A program made the translations under genes and the position numbers. This document shows positions 7,773 through 15,096 of a DNA stretch of 17,155 bases, one piece after another. The stretch is from Planctomycetota bacterium (GTDB lineage: Bacteria; Planctomycetota; UBA1135; UBA2386): NCBI GenBank assembly GCA_020425885.1, contig JAGQRA010000922.1, positions 1 through 17,155 of the forward strand, given 5' to 3'. How positions within the stretch are numbered: position 1 is the first letter of the stretch; the number at the start of each line of letters is the position of its first letter. A model generated the notes under the pieces. The model saw only the letters and a program-made list of their open reading frames with translations, did not search any database and had not been told where the DNA came from.

Positions 7773-8069
7773 ATGCCGGCCAACGGCTTCTGGCAATGGT
7801 TGCGCAAGGCCAGGAGACGTGTGGACACGCCTCCGCCCGACCCGCGCCCCGGCCCACTGCCGGCGCCGATCGAAGACGCCCTGACCGATGCGCTCGGCGC
7901 GGGCACCTTGTGGCAGACCGGTGTCGTCGACGAGCTCTGTGCCCGACACCCGTCGTGGACCGAGCAGATCGAGTCGACGGTCGCCGCCCTGTTGGCGCTC
8001 GGGGCAGCGACCGCAGGCTCAGATGCCGTAGGTGATGCGCAGTCCGGCGGTGAACGCGACCAGGTGTGA
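7773..8069 (+). pseudogene. N-terminal remnant of a planctomycete Ser/Thr kinase (probable)
   Basis: This is a 98-codon frame from ATG 7773. Residues 1-80 look like real protein: MPANGFWQWLRKARRRVD, a Pro-rich stretch, then LTDALGAGTLWQTGVVDEL and CARHPSWTEQIESTVAALLA. The pattern xELCxxHPxxxxxxxxxxxALxxLG is typical of the regulatory N-terminus before the kinase domain in planctomycete Ser/Thr kinases, and such kinases often neighbour ECF-like sigma genes. No kinase domain follows. From about 8019 the frame simply runs antisense through the 3' end of the FG-GAP gene, and the last 17 residues are low-complexity. I infer a kinase gene truncated by a deletion or rearrangement near 8005-8018. 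A small intact gene of unknown function is the alternative. No Shine-Dalgarno is seen. Confidence 0.5.
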
Positions 8070-10490
8070 AGCCCCGACGTCGAACTCGAAGGCCTGCATG
8101 TACATCGTGTAGCCGCAGAACGAGGGCAGGCACGGCATCGTGAACGAGTAGCCGCCGACACCAGCCGGCACGGTGAACGGGTATTCGATCGTCGGCACGA
8201 GCAGCATCGAGCCACCGTAGGCCGTCGGCGTGTTGGCCTGCACGTCGCCGAGCACGAAGTAGCCGAAGGTCGCCGCGGCCGAGCTGTTGCCGATCACCAA
8301 GGTGCGGGTCGACCCGAGCACCGGTGCGCCGTTGACGCCGATCGATGGCACCCCGAGCGTGCCCGGCCAACCGCTGCCGTAGTTGGCATCGCTCGCCGCG
8401 GTCGAACACGGCTGCACCGAGTGGACGTTGTTGGCCTCCTCGCACTCGCTGACCTGCGCCGCGGCATCGGCGACGACATAGACCGGACCGGCCAGCACCC
8501 CGTTCCACAACAGCGACAGGTCTTCGTGGTCACCGGGCTGCAGCTGCGTCGTCGTCGGCACGCTGCCGAGCAGCACGCCGGTGCCCATCGGATCGCCATC
8601 GTAGAAGTTCACCGCGATGCCGGCGGGGGCGAAGATCGCGCCGCCGTTGCCGACGCGGGCCACGATCGACGGGTTGCCGTCACAGGGCGGCACGATCCGG
8701 CTCGCGGTCAGATCCGGCGCCGCGGTCGAGATGCCGCCCGTGAACCGGTTCTGCCGGAAGCTGTTGTAGGGCTGCGCGGCGGGGAACAGCCAGTTGCTCG
8801 CCGGCACCGCCGGGATGGTCAGGTCGTCGTTGACGTTGGTGATGCAGTAATTGAACTGGTTCCAGAGCTTGCGCGTCGGCACCCATTGATCCAGGGCATC
8901 GCCGAAGACGAAGACCCCGCGCTGGGTGCCGAAGCCGCAGTTGTTGTTGGCTCCGGTCAGGATCTCGGCATTGCCGTCACCGTCGACGTCGGCGACCAGG
9001 CAGTATTCGTGCCAGGTGCACGAGCTCATCGGCACCGACCACAGCACCGTGCCGTCGCTGCCGCGGAACACGCGCAGGTACTGCTCGTCGCGATAGATGA
9101 CCTCGGCGCTGCCGTCGCCGTCGAAGTCGAACACCGAGGAGCCCGTCGCATGCGAGCTGCCGTCGCGCGTCACGGCCTGCCACTTCACCGCGCCGGTGTC
9201 CTCGTAGACGACGTAGCGGTTGGCGCCGGCGACGCCGATCTCGGGCAGCCCGTCGCCGTCGTAGTCGGCGATCGTCGGGGCGCCGCCCTGACCGCCGCCG
9301 GGGATCACCACCGGTCCCCAGATCACCGAACCGTCGTCGTCGTACAACGTGACGCCGGCGCTGACGTAGACGATCTCGGCGGCGTTGTCCGCGTCGAAAT
9401 TGGCGACCGCCGAGAAGCCGTCGCCGCCGCCGGGCAACGTCCGTTCGATGCCGCCGGTGCCGTTGTAGATGGTGCGCCCGGCGATGATCTCGAGGCTGCC
9501 GTCGAGGTCGTAGTCGACGACGACGGCGCTCGGGCCGTAGGCCCCACCGCGACCGCCGGTGCCGGTCCACAACAGGTGCCCCTGGTTGTCGAGGACCTGG
9601 CGACCGATCACGATCTCGGGCGTGCCGTTGCCGTCGAGATCGGCCAGTTCGCAGTTGGCGATGTTGTAGCCCTGCAGCTGATCGCTGGTCCACTTGTAGG
9701 AGCCATCGTGCTCGAAGGCGATCAGACGACTGGCGCCGGCGAGTCCGGTGACGATCTCGGGCAGGCCGTCGCCGTCGATGTCCCCGACCGCCGGCGAGAA
9801 CGACGCGGTGACCGCGTACGCCGGCGTGTTGATCGAGAACACCAGGGTGCCGGTGCGACCATCCACGACGCGGAGCTGCCCCGTGGGCACGTTGTTGCCG
9901 CTGGTGTCCGACGTGGTCTGGAAGATCACCTCCGGGAAGCCGTCGCCGTCGAGGTCGGCGACAACTGGCGTGCACGGCACGTTGAGCGAGGTCGGATACG
10001 GCCCGGTCGGGTCGGCGGTCCACGACCACTCGAGCGTCGGACTCAGCGGCCCGGGCTGGCCTTGATAGCCACACTGGCGACCGCTGTCCCAGACGTTGTT
10101 GCTCTCGTCGGTCTCGACCACCGCGTTGCCGCTGTCGACCATCGCGAACAGCAGGTCGTCGCGGAACCGGACCGGGCCGGACAGCGCGGCCGACACCACG
10201 ACCTGCTGACCGCCGGCGACGGCGGGCACGGCGGCCTGGCCGAACACGACGTCGGTGCCGGCGTCGTAGGTCCCGTTGCCGTTGCTGTCCTCGAAGAACA
10301 GCAAGGTGCAGGGACCGCTGGCGGCGGTGCCGAGGTTGCTCACCGCGGCACCGACGTTGCCGAGGATCTGCAGGTCCTGCCAGTCGCCGACGAGCGCCGT
10401 GCGATCGATGCTGCGCACGATCAGATCGGTCTGGGCAGGGGTGAAGCTCACCGCCGCGGTGAGACACGTGAGGAACAGGGTGTTGCGCAT
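8019..10490 (-). CDS. Exported FG-GAP/VCBS propeller protein with two CARDB domains
   Basis: This is an 823-aa protein. ATG 10490 gives a signal peptide (MRNTLFLTCLTAAVSFTPAQ; cleavage A|Q near residue 19). Order of domains: CARDB-like domain at about 22-135, ending VVETDESNNV; eight FG-GAP/VCBS repeats with DxDxDGxxE calcium loops at 179, 237, 284, 326, 364, 409, 455 and 501, forming a probable beta-propeller (the loop at 364 is degenerate: NFDADNAAE); the block KLWNQFNYCITNVNDDLTIP at 541-560, seen in many FG-GAP proteins; a second CARDB at about 592-690, ending SECEEANNVHSV; and a C-terminal beta domain at about 701-823, starting NYGSGWPGTLGVPSI and ending GLRITYGI. That last domain recurs at the end of many secreted proteins in this lineage. 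It is probably a surface or extracellular structural/adhesion protein. Confidence 0.9.
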   Translation of the reverse strand: MRNTLFLTCLTAAVSFTPAQTDLIVRSIDRTALVGDWQDLQILGNVGAAVSNLGTAASGPCTLLFFEDSNGNGTYDAGTDVVFGQAAVPAVAGGQQVVVSAALSGPVRFRDDLLFAMVDSGNAVVETDESNNVWDSGRQCGYQGQPGPLSPTLEWSWTADPTGPYPTSLNVPCTPVVADLDGDGFPEVIFQTTSDTSGNNVPTGQLRVVDGRTGTLVFSINTPAYAVTASFSPAVGDIDGDGLPEIVTGLAGASRLIAFEHDGSYKWTSDQLQGYNIANCELADLDGNGTPEIVIGRQVLDNQGHLLWTGTGGRGGAYGPSAVVVDYDLDGSLEIIAGRTIYNGTGGIERTLPGGGDGFSAVANFDADNAAEIVYVSAGVTLYDDDGSVIWGPVVIPGGGQGGAPTIADYDGDGLPEIGVAGANRYVVYEDTGAVKWQAVTRDGSSHATGSSVFDFDGDGSAEVIYRDEQYLRVFRGSDGTVLWSVPMSSCTWHEYCLVADVDGDGNAEILTGANNNCGFGTQRGVFVFGDALDQWVPTRKLWNQFNYCITNVNDDLTIPAVPASNWLFPAAQPYNSFRQNRFTGGISTAAPDLTASRIVPPCDGNPSIVARVGNGGAIFAPAGIAVNFYDGDPMGTGVLLGSVPTTTQLQPGDHEDLSLLWNGVLAGPVYVVADAAAQVSECEEANNVHSVQPCSTAASDANYGSGWPGTLGVPSIGVNGAPVLGSTRTLVIGNSSAAATFGYFVLGDVQANTPTAYGGSMLLVPTIEYPFTVPAGVGGYSFTMPCLPSFCGYTMYMQAFEFDVGASHLVAFTAGLRITYGI

Positions 10491-10674
10491 GGTCGAGGCT
10501 CTGCGGATGTTTCGCCGCACGATAGCACTCTGCCATGGCCCTGACAGTGGCCACGCCGCCCGCCGACCGGCGCCCGATGGCGCAGTCTGCCGGCGCCGGG
10601 CGTCCTCACGCCGGCAGACGAAGATTCGCGGCGTTGATGCCGATGACGCCACCTTGGCCTACGCTTGCCGGCCG
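10491..10674. promoter_or_regulatory. Divergent intergenic region with an 11-bp inverted repeat
   Basis: This 184-base gap separates the FG-GAP gene (minus) from the 161-aa membrane protein (plus) and should hold both promoters. It contains a perfect inverted repeat, GTCTGCCGGCG (10585-10595) and CGCCGGCAGAC (10609-10619), with a 13-base spacer and no flanking U-run. It could be a regulator-binding palindrome or a stable hairpin in the leader of the plus-strand operon. No gene is seen in the gap. Confidence 0.45.
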
Positions 10675-11160
10675 ATGACGAGCGCGTCGCGACCCCACCT
10701 ACTCGCCATCGGCATCGCCGCGGTGCTGATCGCCTGGCAGGCTGCCGTCGCCGCGATCGAACTGGCCGTCGAGGGCGCGGCCTCGAACCGATTCCGTTTC
10801 GGCTCCGAACATGCATTCGTTGCCGAGGTCCTCGGCGACGACAGTGCGGTCTACGACGCCGTGCTCGAACACGTGCCGCCGGTCGCCTACATCACCGTCT
10901 CCCTCGAGCCCGCGAAGCTCCCGCCCGACCAGCTCGTGCCGCGGCTGATGCTGACTACGCACCTGCGCAGCCTGCTCTACCCGCGCGGGCTCATCACCCG
11001 CCAGCAGGCGGCGGAGCTCGCGGCCGCGGGCACGTTCGACGGCGCACCGACCTTTCTGCTCGACCTCTCGCCGGTCGAGGCGTTCGACACCGCCGGCTTC
11101 GAACGGCTCGCCAGCAACGACCGATTCGTGCTGTACCGACAGCCGGGGCGCGACCGATGA
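10675..11160 (+). CDS. Small membrane-anchored protein paired with a GT-C-like gene
   Basis: This is a 161-aa protein from ATG 10675. A hydrophobic segment (LLAIGIAAVLIAWQAAVAAI, residues 9-28) is the likely membrane anchor. The rest is a soluble, probably periplasmic domain with mixed alpha/beta character: VAYITVSLEPAKLPPDQLVP, LRSLLYPRGLITRQQ, and a C-terminal RFVLYRQPGRDR. No catalytic motif is recognised. Its stop overlaps the next start (ATGA, 11157-11160), so the two products are translationally coupled and probably work together. It may be an accessory subunit of the membrane glycosyltransferase-like partner; this role is inferred from context alone. There is no clear Shine-Dalgarno. 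Confidence 0.8.
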   Translation: MTSASRPHLLAIGIAAVLIAWQAAVAAIELAVEGAASNRFRFGSEHAFVAEVLGDDSAVYDAVLEHVPPVAYITVSLEPAKLPPDQLVPRLMLTTHLRSLLYPRGLITRQQAAELAAAGTFDGAPTFLLDLSPVEAFDTAGFERLASNDRFVLYRQPGRDR

Positions 11161-12587
11161 CACCGGGCTGGCTCGATGCCGCGATCGTACTCGCAGCGCC
11201 GTCGGTGCTCGGTCATGCGACCTTGCGCGCGATCGGCATCGACGCCGCCGCCGATCGCGTGGCGTGGCCGGCATGGGCCTACACCATCGGCTCGCTCGTG
11301 CACGCGACGCTGCTCTCGCTGTGGTTCGCCCTCGGCAAACCGGTCGGCGGCACCTGGGTCCTGCCGGCCGAGATCGTGCTCGGCCTGATCGCGATCGCGG
11401 CATGCCGCGGTCGAGCGCCGGCACCGACATCGCCGGCGCCCCGCACGCTCGGTCGCGGCCTCGGTCTGTTGCTCACGGTCGCGCTCACGGTCATCGTGAT
11501 CGTCCACCTGACGACCGGCAACCCGACGCTGATGATGCACAGTGACGGTTCCAACATCTGGACCGCCAAGGCCCGGGTCATGTTCACGACGGCGGGCTTC
11601 GGCGACGACTACCGCCGGGCGGCCGGACTGTTCGTGATCCACCCCGACTACCCGCTGCTCAACCCGCTGCTGCAGCTCGGCGCCTTCGAACAGGTCGGTG
11701 CCCTGACCCCGGCCTTCAACCGGCTGCCGATCGTGGCTTTCGTGCCGGCGCTGCTGCTGGCGATGATGGCGGCAGCCCGCCGCTTCGTGCCATGGCTCGC
11801 GGCGGCGGCGATGGCGACGATGCTGGTCGGCGCCGGCAGCGTGCGCGCCATCGCCTTCGACACCTACTCCGACATCATGGTGATGCTCGGCCTGCTGGTG
11901 ACGATCGACGCCTGGCTGCGCTGGCAGGCAAGTCACGACCCGGCTTGCTGGCGGCTCGCGACCCTGGCCGCGACCTTCACGGTGTCGAGCAAGAACGAAG
12001 GCGCCATGCTGCTCCTCGTCGTCGCGATCGCGATCGTGACCAGCCGCCTGCTCGGCGGCGTCACGCGGTCATGGCCGCGCCGCCTGCGCGACCGGGCCTG
12101 GCTCGCAATCCCGACCGCCGCCATCGCCGGCCACGCACTGCTCAACACCGTCATGGGCTTCGGGTCCGACCTGTTCGAGGCCGGCGCCGATCACGGCTCG
12201 TTCTTCGACCGCCTGACCGCCAACCTCGCCGAACGCGCACCCCGCCTGCTCGAGTTCTTCACCTTCGATGTCGCGCTCGACGCGCCCGCGACGCGGCTCG
12301 TGTTCGCCCTGATGCTGCTCGCCTTTCTGCTGCGACCACACCCGGCTTTGCGCTCGCCCGCGACGGTGCCGCTGCTGGCCGCGGCCGGCGGCCTCGTCGC
12401 CTACATGCTCGTCTTCGCGGCCTCGTACTGGACCCTCGACGAACACCTCGCCACGGCAGGAGTACGGGTCGCGATGCACCTCGCACCGCTGGCGCTGCTC
12501 GCGACGGCGATGCTGCTCGGCAGGCCGGATCCCGAGCGGACTCGCGCCGACCGGGAGTTGTCACCGGATGGGCCACCGCTTGAATGA
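11157..12587 (+). CDS. Polytopic GT-C / glycosyltransferase family 39-like protein
   Basis: This is a 476-aa integral membrane protein with roughly ten hydrophobic segments, including about 3-20, 40-60, 66-84, 101-118, 186-203, 212-233, 238-252, 283-298, 381-393 and 403-422. Motifs fit GT-C enzymes that use lipid-linked sugars: HSDGSNIWTAKAR at 128-140 (Asp130 is a candidate catalytic acid in the first loop), IHPDYPLLNP at 161-170, SSKNEG at 277-282 and HLATAGVRVAMHLAP at 430-444. The likely role is transfer of a sugar from a polyprenyl-phosphate donor to an envelope acceptor. The acceptor cannot be told. Its ATG overlaps the upstream stop (ATGA). The last 20 residues are polar and cytoplasmic-looking. 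The small gene at 12594 follows after 6 bases. Confidence 0.8.
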   Translation: MTPGWLDAAIVLAAPSVLGHATLRAIGIDAAADRVAWPAWAYTIGSLVHATLLSLWFALGKPVGGTWVLPAEIVLGLIAIAACRGRAPAPTSPAPRTLGRGLGLLLTVALTVIVIVHLTTGNPTLMMHSDGSNIWTAKARVMFTTAGFGDDYRRAAGLFVIHPDYPLLNPLLQLGAFEQVGALTPAFNRLPIVAFVPALLLAMMAAARRFVPWLAAAAMATMLVGAGSVRAIAFDTYSDIMVMLGLLVTIDAWLRWQASHDPACWRLATLAATFTVSSKNEGAMLLLVVAIAIVTSRLLGGVTRSWPRRLRDRAWLAIPTAAIAGHALLNTVMGFGSDLFEAGADHGSFFDRLTANLAERAPRLLEFFTFDVALDAPATRLVFALMLLAFLLRPHPALRSPATVPLLAAAGGLVAYMLVFAASYWTLDEHLATAGVRVAMHLAPLALLATAMLLGRPDPERTRADRELSPDGPPLE

Positions 12588-12593
12588 GCGTCG

Positions 12594-12968
12594 ATGATCG
12601 AACTCTCCGAGATCTGCCGCATCGGCCCCGCCTACCTGAAGAACGGCCGCCGCGACGGCCGCAAGCTCGCCGCCGCGGTCGCGCTGTTCCGCAGCGCCAA
12701 CCCGCCGAGCATCGATGACATCCTCGCCAGCGTGAAGGCGATCGACGGCTGCGCCGACGGCTGGATGCAATGGTCGGAGGACAAGCGCTGGACGCCGTCC
12801 TGGTACTTCACCGACAACGGCGACGGCACCTAAGTCGTCGGCATGGCCAACGGCGCCGATTCGCACGAGCACACGTTCGACGACGCCCAGCTCGCCTGCG
12901 CCCACTTCATCGTCAAGGACATCGAGGACTACGGCCGCATCCTCGATGCCCGGAAGCCGAGTTCCTGA
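12594..12968 (+). pseudogene. Small protein gene interrupted by an in-frame TAA
   Basis: A continuous 125-codon frame runs from ATG 12594 to TGA 12966-12968, but codon 80 (12831-12833) is TAA. Upstream it reads MIELSEICRIGPAYLKNGRR and later SWYFTDNGDGT. After the stop, in the same frame, it continues VVGMANGADSHEHTFDDAQL and ACAHFIVKDIEDYGRIL, which looks equally protein-like. The convergent OMP gene ends only 16 bases beyond 12968, so the longer frame fills the available space. The likely lost codon is TAC or TAT (Tyr), one base from TAA. The family is unknown; the product would be a soluble acidic protein of about 124 residues. It could be a point-mutated pseudogene, a read-through product, or a sequence error. 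A restart at ATG 12843 would give only 41 residues. Confidence 0.65.
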
Positions 12969-12984
12969 CGGCGGGCGGGCGTGA

Positions 12985-13728
12985 TCAGAACACGATCGCC
13001 GCGGTGAGCATCAGCCCCGCGAATCCGGCGCCGAAGTTCTCGAGCCCCGGATCGTCGAGCAGATCGCTGTCCGTCATGCTCATGCCGTGCGTGACGAAGG
13101 CCAGGCCGAGTTCGGCGAACTCGTAGCGCGCGCGGGCACCGACCTCGGCGAACCAGAACGTCGAGACGGTGTCGAACTTCGATCCCGTCGCGTCCTCCGC
13201 CGTCGACAGCCCGGCGCCGATGCCGAGCCCGGCGTAGGCCGACACCTCGACGCGCGCGCCGCGGCTGAACACGAACTCGGGCTCGACCTCGAAGCGGGTG
13301 CAGTAGGTATCGACCTGCAGCGAAGTCGCCGAAGTCGCGACGTTCTCGAGTTCGTAGCGGTGCAGCATCGCACCGAGCCGCACCGGCATCAGGAACCGAC
13401 CGCTGCCGACGCGATAGCTGAAGTGACCATAGAGCGCTCGAGCCGAGCTCTCCTGCGCGGGGAACCCTGTGCCGACGAACAGCTCGTCGTCGGACCGCCA
13501 GGTCTCGACGCGCAGTCCGCCGCCGAGCCCCATGCGACCGATGCCCTCGAAGCGCAGCCGCAGCAGATCGCCGTCGGTGTCGCCATCGAGCAGCGAGGCG
13601 CCGGTGTCGTGACGCGTCGTGCCGCGGGCGGCGCTGAAGTCGAGGCGGTACTTGCGCGGGTAGCCGTCCTGGGCGGCGAGGGTGGCGGCAGCGAGGAGGA
13701 CGCAGAGGAGGCCGGGTTCGAGGTGCAT
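12985..13728 (-). CDS. Predicted outer-membrane beta-barrel protein
   Basis: This is a 247-aa protein. ATG 13728 starts a signal peptide (MHLEPGLLCVLLAAATLAAQ, cleavage A|Q near residue 19); the open frame upstream is Arg-rich and not protein-like. The mature part alternates polar and hydrophobic residues in amphipathic strands, such as RALYGHFSYRVGSG, RVEVSAYAGLGIGAGL, FWFAEVGARARYEF and FGAGFAGLMLTAAIVF. It ends in Phe, the classic C-terminal residue recognised by the BAM complex. Its size would suit a barrel of about 8-12 strands. No specific family is recognised. It is 52 bases downstream of the MEMO-like gene on the same strand, and convergent with the interrupted small gene (16-base gap). 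Confidence 0.8.
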   Translation of the reverse strand: MHLEPGLLCVLLAAATLAAQDGYPRKYRLDFSAARGTTRHDTGASLLDGDTDGDLLRLRFEGIGRMGLGGGLRVETWRSDDELFVGTGFPAQESSARALYGHFSYRVGSGRFLMPVRLGAMLHRYELENVATSATSLQVDTYCTRFEVEPEFVFSRGARVEVSAYAGLGIGAGLSTAEDATGSKFDTVSTFWFAEVGARARYEFAELGLAFVTHGMSMTDSDLLDDPGLENFGAGFAGLMLTAAIVF

Positions 13729-13780
13729 CGGTCGTCGAAGGGGACAGGGATCGAAGGGAACACTCCGCGTCCCCGGCGCA

Positions 13781-15001
13781 TCACGCGCCCGGGAACGCCA
13801 TCGCGCAGAACGACACCGTCTGCGAATCGTCGGCGGCGCGCGCCTGGCCATAGTGCAGCAGGTGACCCTCGCCGCCGGCGAGTTCGGCGACCAACGTGAT
13901 CGCCGGCGCCGAGCAGACGCGATCGGGGTTGCGATCGCGCTCGACGGTCGCATGGAACGGGCCGGGCTGACCGCGCTCGAGCAGCGCCAGCCGCGCGCGC
14001 TCGGCGGTGGCCAACGACTCGAGCCGGGCGTCGTCGACTTTGGCCCGGTCGCCGAAGAACGGGCCGATGTGGGCCAGGTCGGCGCCGGCGACGTAGCAGA
14101 CGCTGCCGGCGGTGGCGCGCTCGGCGGCGCGGAACGCCGCGATCAGATCCTGCAGCCAGGACTCGGCCAGGGGATCGCCGGCCGCCGATGGCAGCGAGCC
14201 GCACAGGAAGCAGGCGACGCGGAACGGCTGTGTCGCGCCGCGGCGCCGATGCAGGTGCTGCAGGAACAGAACCTGGAACTCGAGGCTGTGTTCGCCGCGA
14301 TGGATCAGCAGATCGAGCGCGTCGGGCTCGCCGACATGCGCCTGGACGGCGGCGAGGAAGGCGCGGTCGGTCGCGACGGTGCCGAGCGGCGTCTGCTAAT
14401 CTAGCGGCAGGCCGGTGACCGGCGCCGACGGGCCCGCATGACCGGTGCCGAACACGACGTAGAGATCGGCCGGTGCGCTGGCGAGCAGTTGCCCGTAGGC
14501 CGCGCCGTAGCCGGCGGCGCCCCGCGCCAGATCGATGTGCGGCGCGATCAGGCCGCGCAGCCTGGCCGGCAGTCCGGGCGCCGGCGCGGCAGCCGCGAGC
14601 ATCCGATCCAGGGCTGCCTGCAGCGCCGACGGTTCGGCGGGGTAGCCGGCAGAACCGGCGTGGCTCGACGGCCGGGCGCCGGCGGCGAGGAAGTCGGCGG
14701 CGGCGGCGGCGACCGCGGCGTCGTGACGCGGGCCGATCAACAACAGGCGTTCGTCGAGTTGTCGCACGACCTGCTGCACGGTCTGCATCGTCAGCGGCTC
14801 GCCGTACTGGGCCTGGGCCTGAGCCTGGATCTCCGCGAGCGTGCGCTCGCCGGTGCAGCGGCCGACGATCGGCAACAGGCCCTCGGGAATGAACGCCGGC
14901 TCGCTGATGCCGAGCCGATCGACGAGCACGACGCCGCGACCCTGGGGTTGATCGACGTGCTGGACGTCGAGAGGTCGGATTGCCGGGCGTTCGATCGACA
15001 T
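13781..15001 (-). pseudogene. MEMO1 / AmmeMemoRadiSam protein B-like gene with an in-frame TAG
   Basis: The reading frame from ATG 15001 to TGA 13781-13783 is 407 codons, but codon 202 (14396-14398) is TAG. Residues 1-110 form an N-terminal extension (RPLDVQHVDQPQGRGVVLVD, GERTLAEIQ) seen in longer MEMO-family proteins. The MEMO domain follows: LIAPHIDLARGA with His155 and VVFGTGHAGPS with His188. After the TAG, in the same frame, it resumes QTPLGTVATD, then GEHSLEFQVLFLQHL (His238, Glu241) and AGADLAHIGPFFGD, ending SFCAMAFPGA. These are the family's conserved metal-site segments, so both halves belong to one protein. The stop falls before TPLG, where homologues usually have an aromatic residue. 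No plausible restart codon lies close after it. No radical-SAM or AMMECR1 partner is in the window. It may be an early pseudogene, a read-through gene or a sequence error. Confidence 0.78.
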
Positions 15002-15013
15002 CGTGGCGAAGGA

Positions 15014-15050
15014 GTCGGCACGATAGCGCGCCGACCACGCGCTGTCGGCA
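15014..15050. promoter_or_regulatory. Spaced GTCGGCA repeats in a divergent promoter region
   Basis: GTCGGCA occurs at 15014-15020 and 15044-15050, exactly 30 bases apart. The inverted copy GCCGAC is at 15030-15035 between them, so two alternative hairpins could form. This lies in the 95-base gap between the divergent MEMO-like and SGNH starts. A regulator-binding array is possible; chance is also possible at this GC content. Confidence 0.3.
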
Positions 15051-15096
15051 ACGAACGGCGATTGACCGGGTCCGCGGCAACGGCCACGATCCGGAC

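Noticed and set aside
8421..10544. Plus-strand open frame of about 707 codons antisense to the FG-GAP gene
   Set aside because: It consists of monotonous Val/Ala/Asp/Arg repeats that mirror the DxDGDG codons of the minus-strand gene, so it is not a separate protein.
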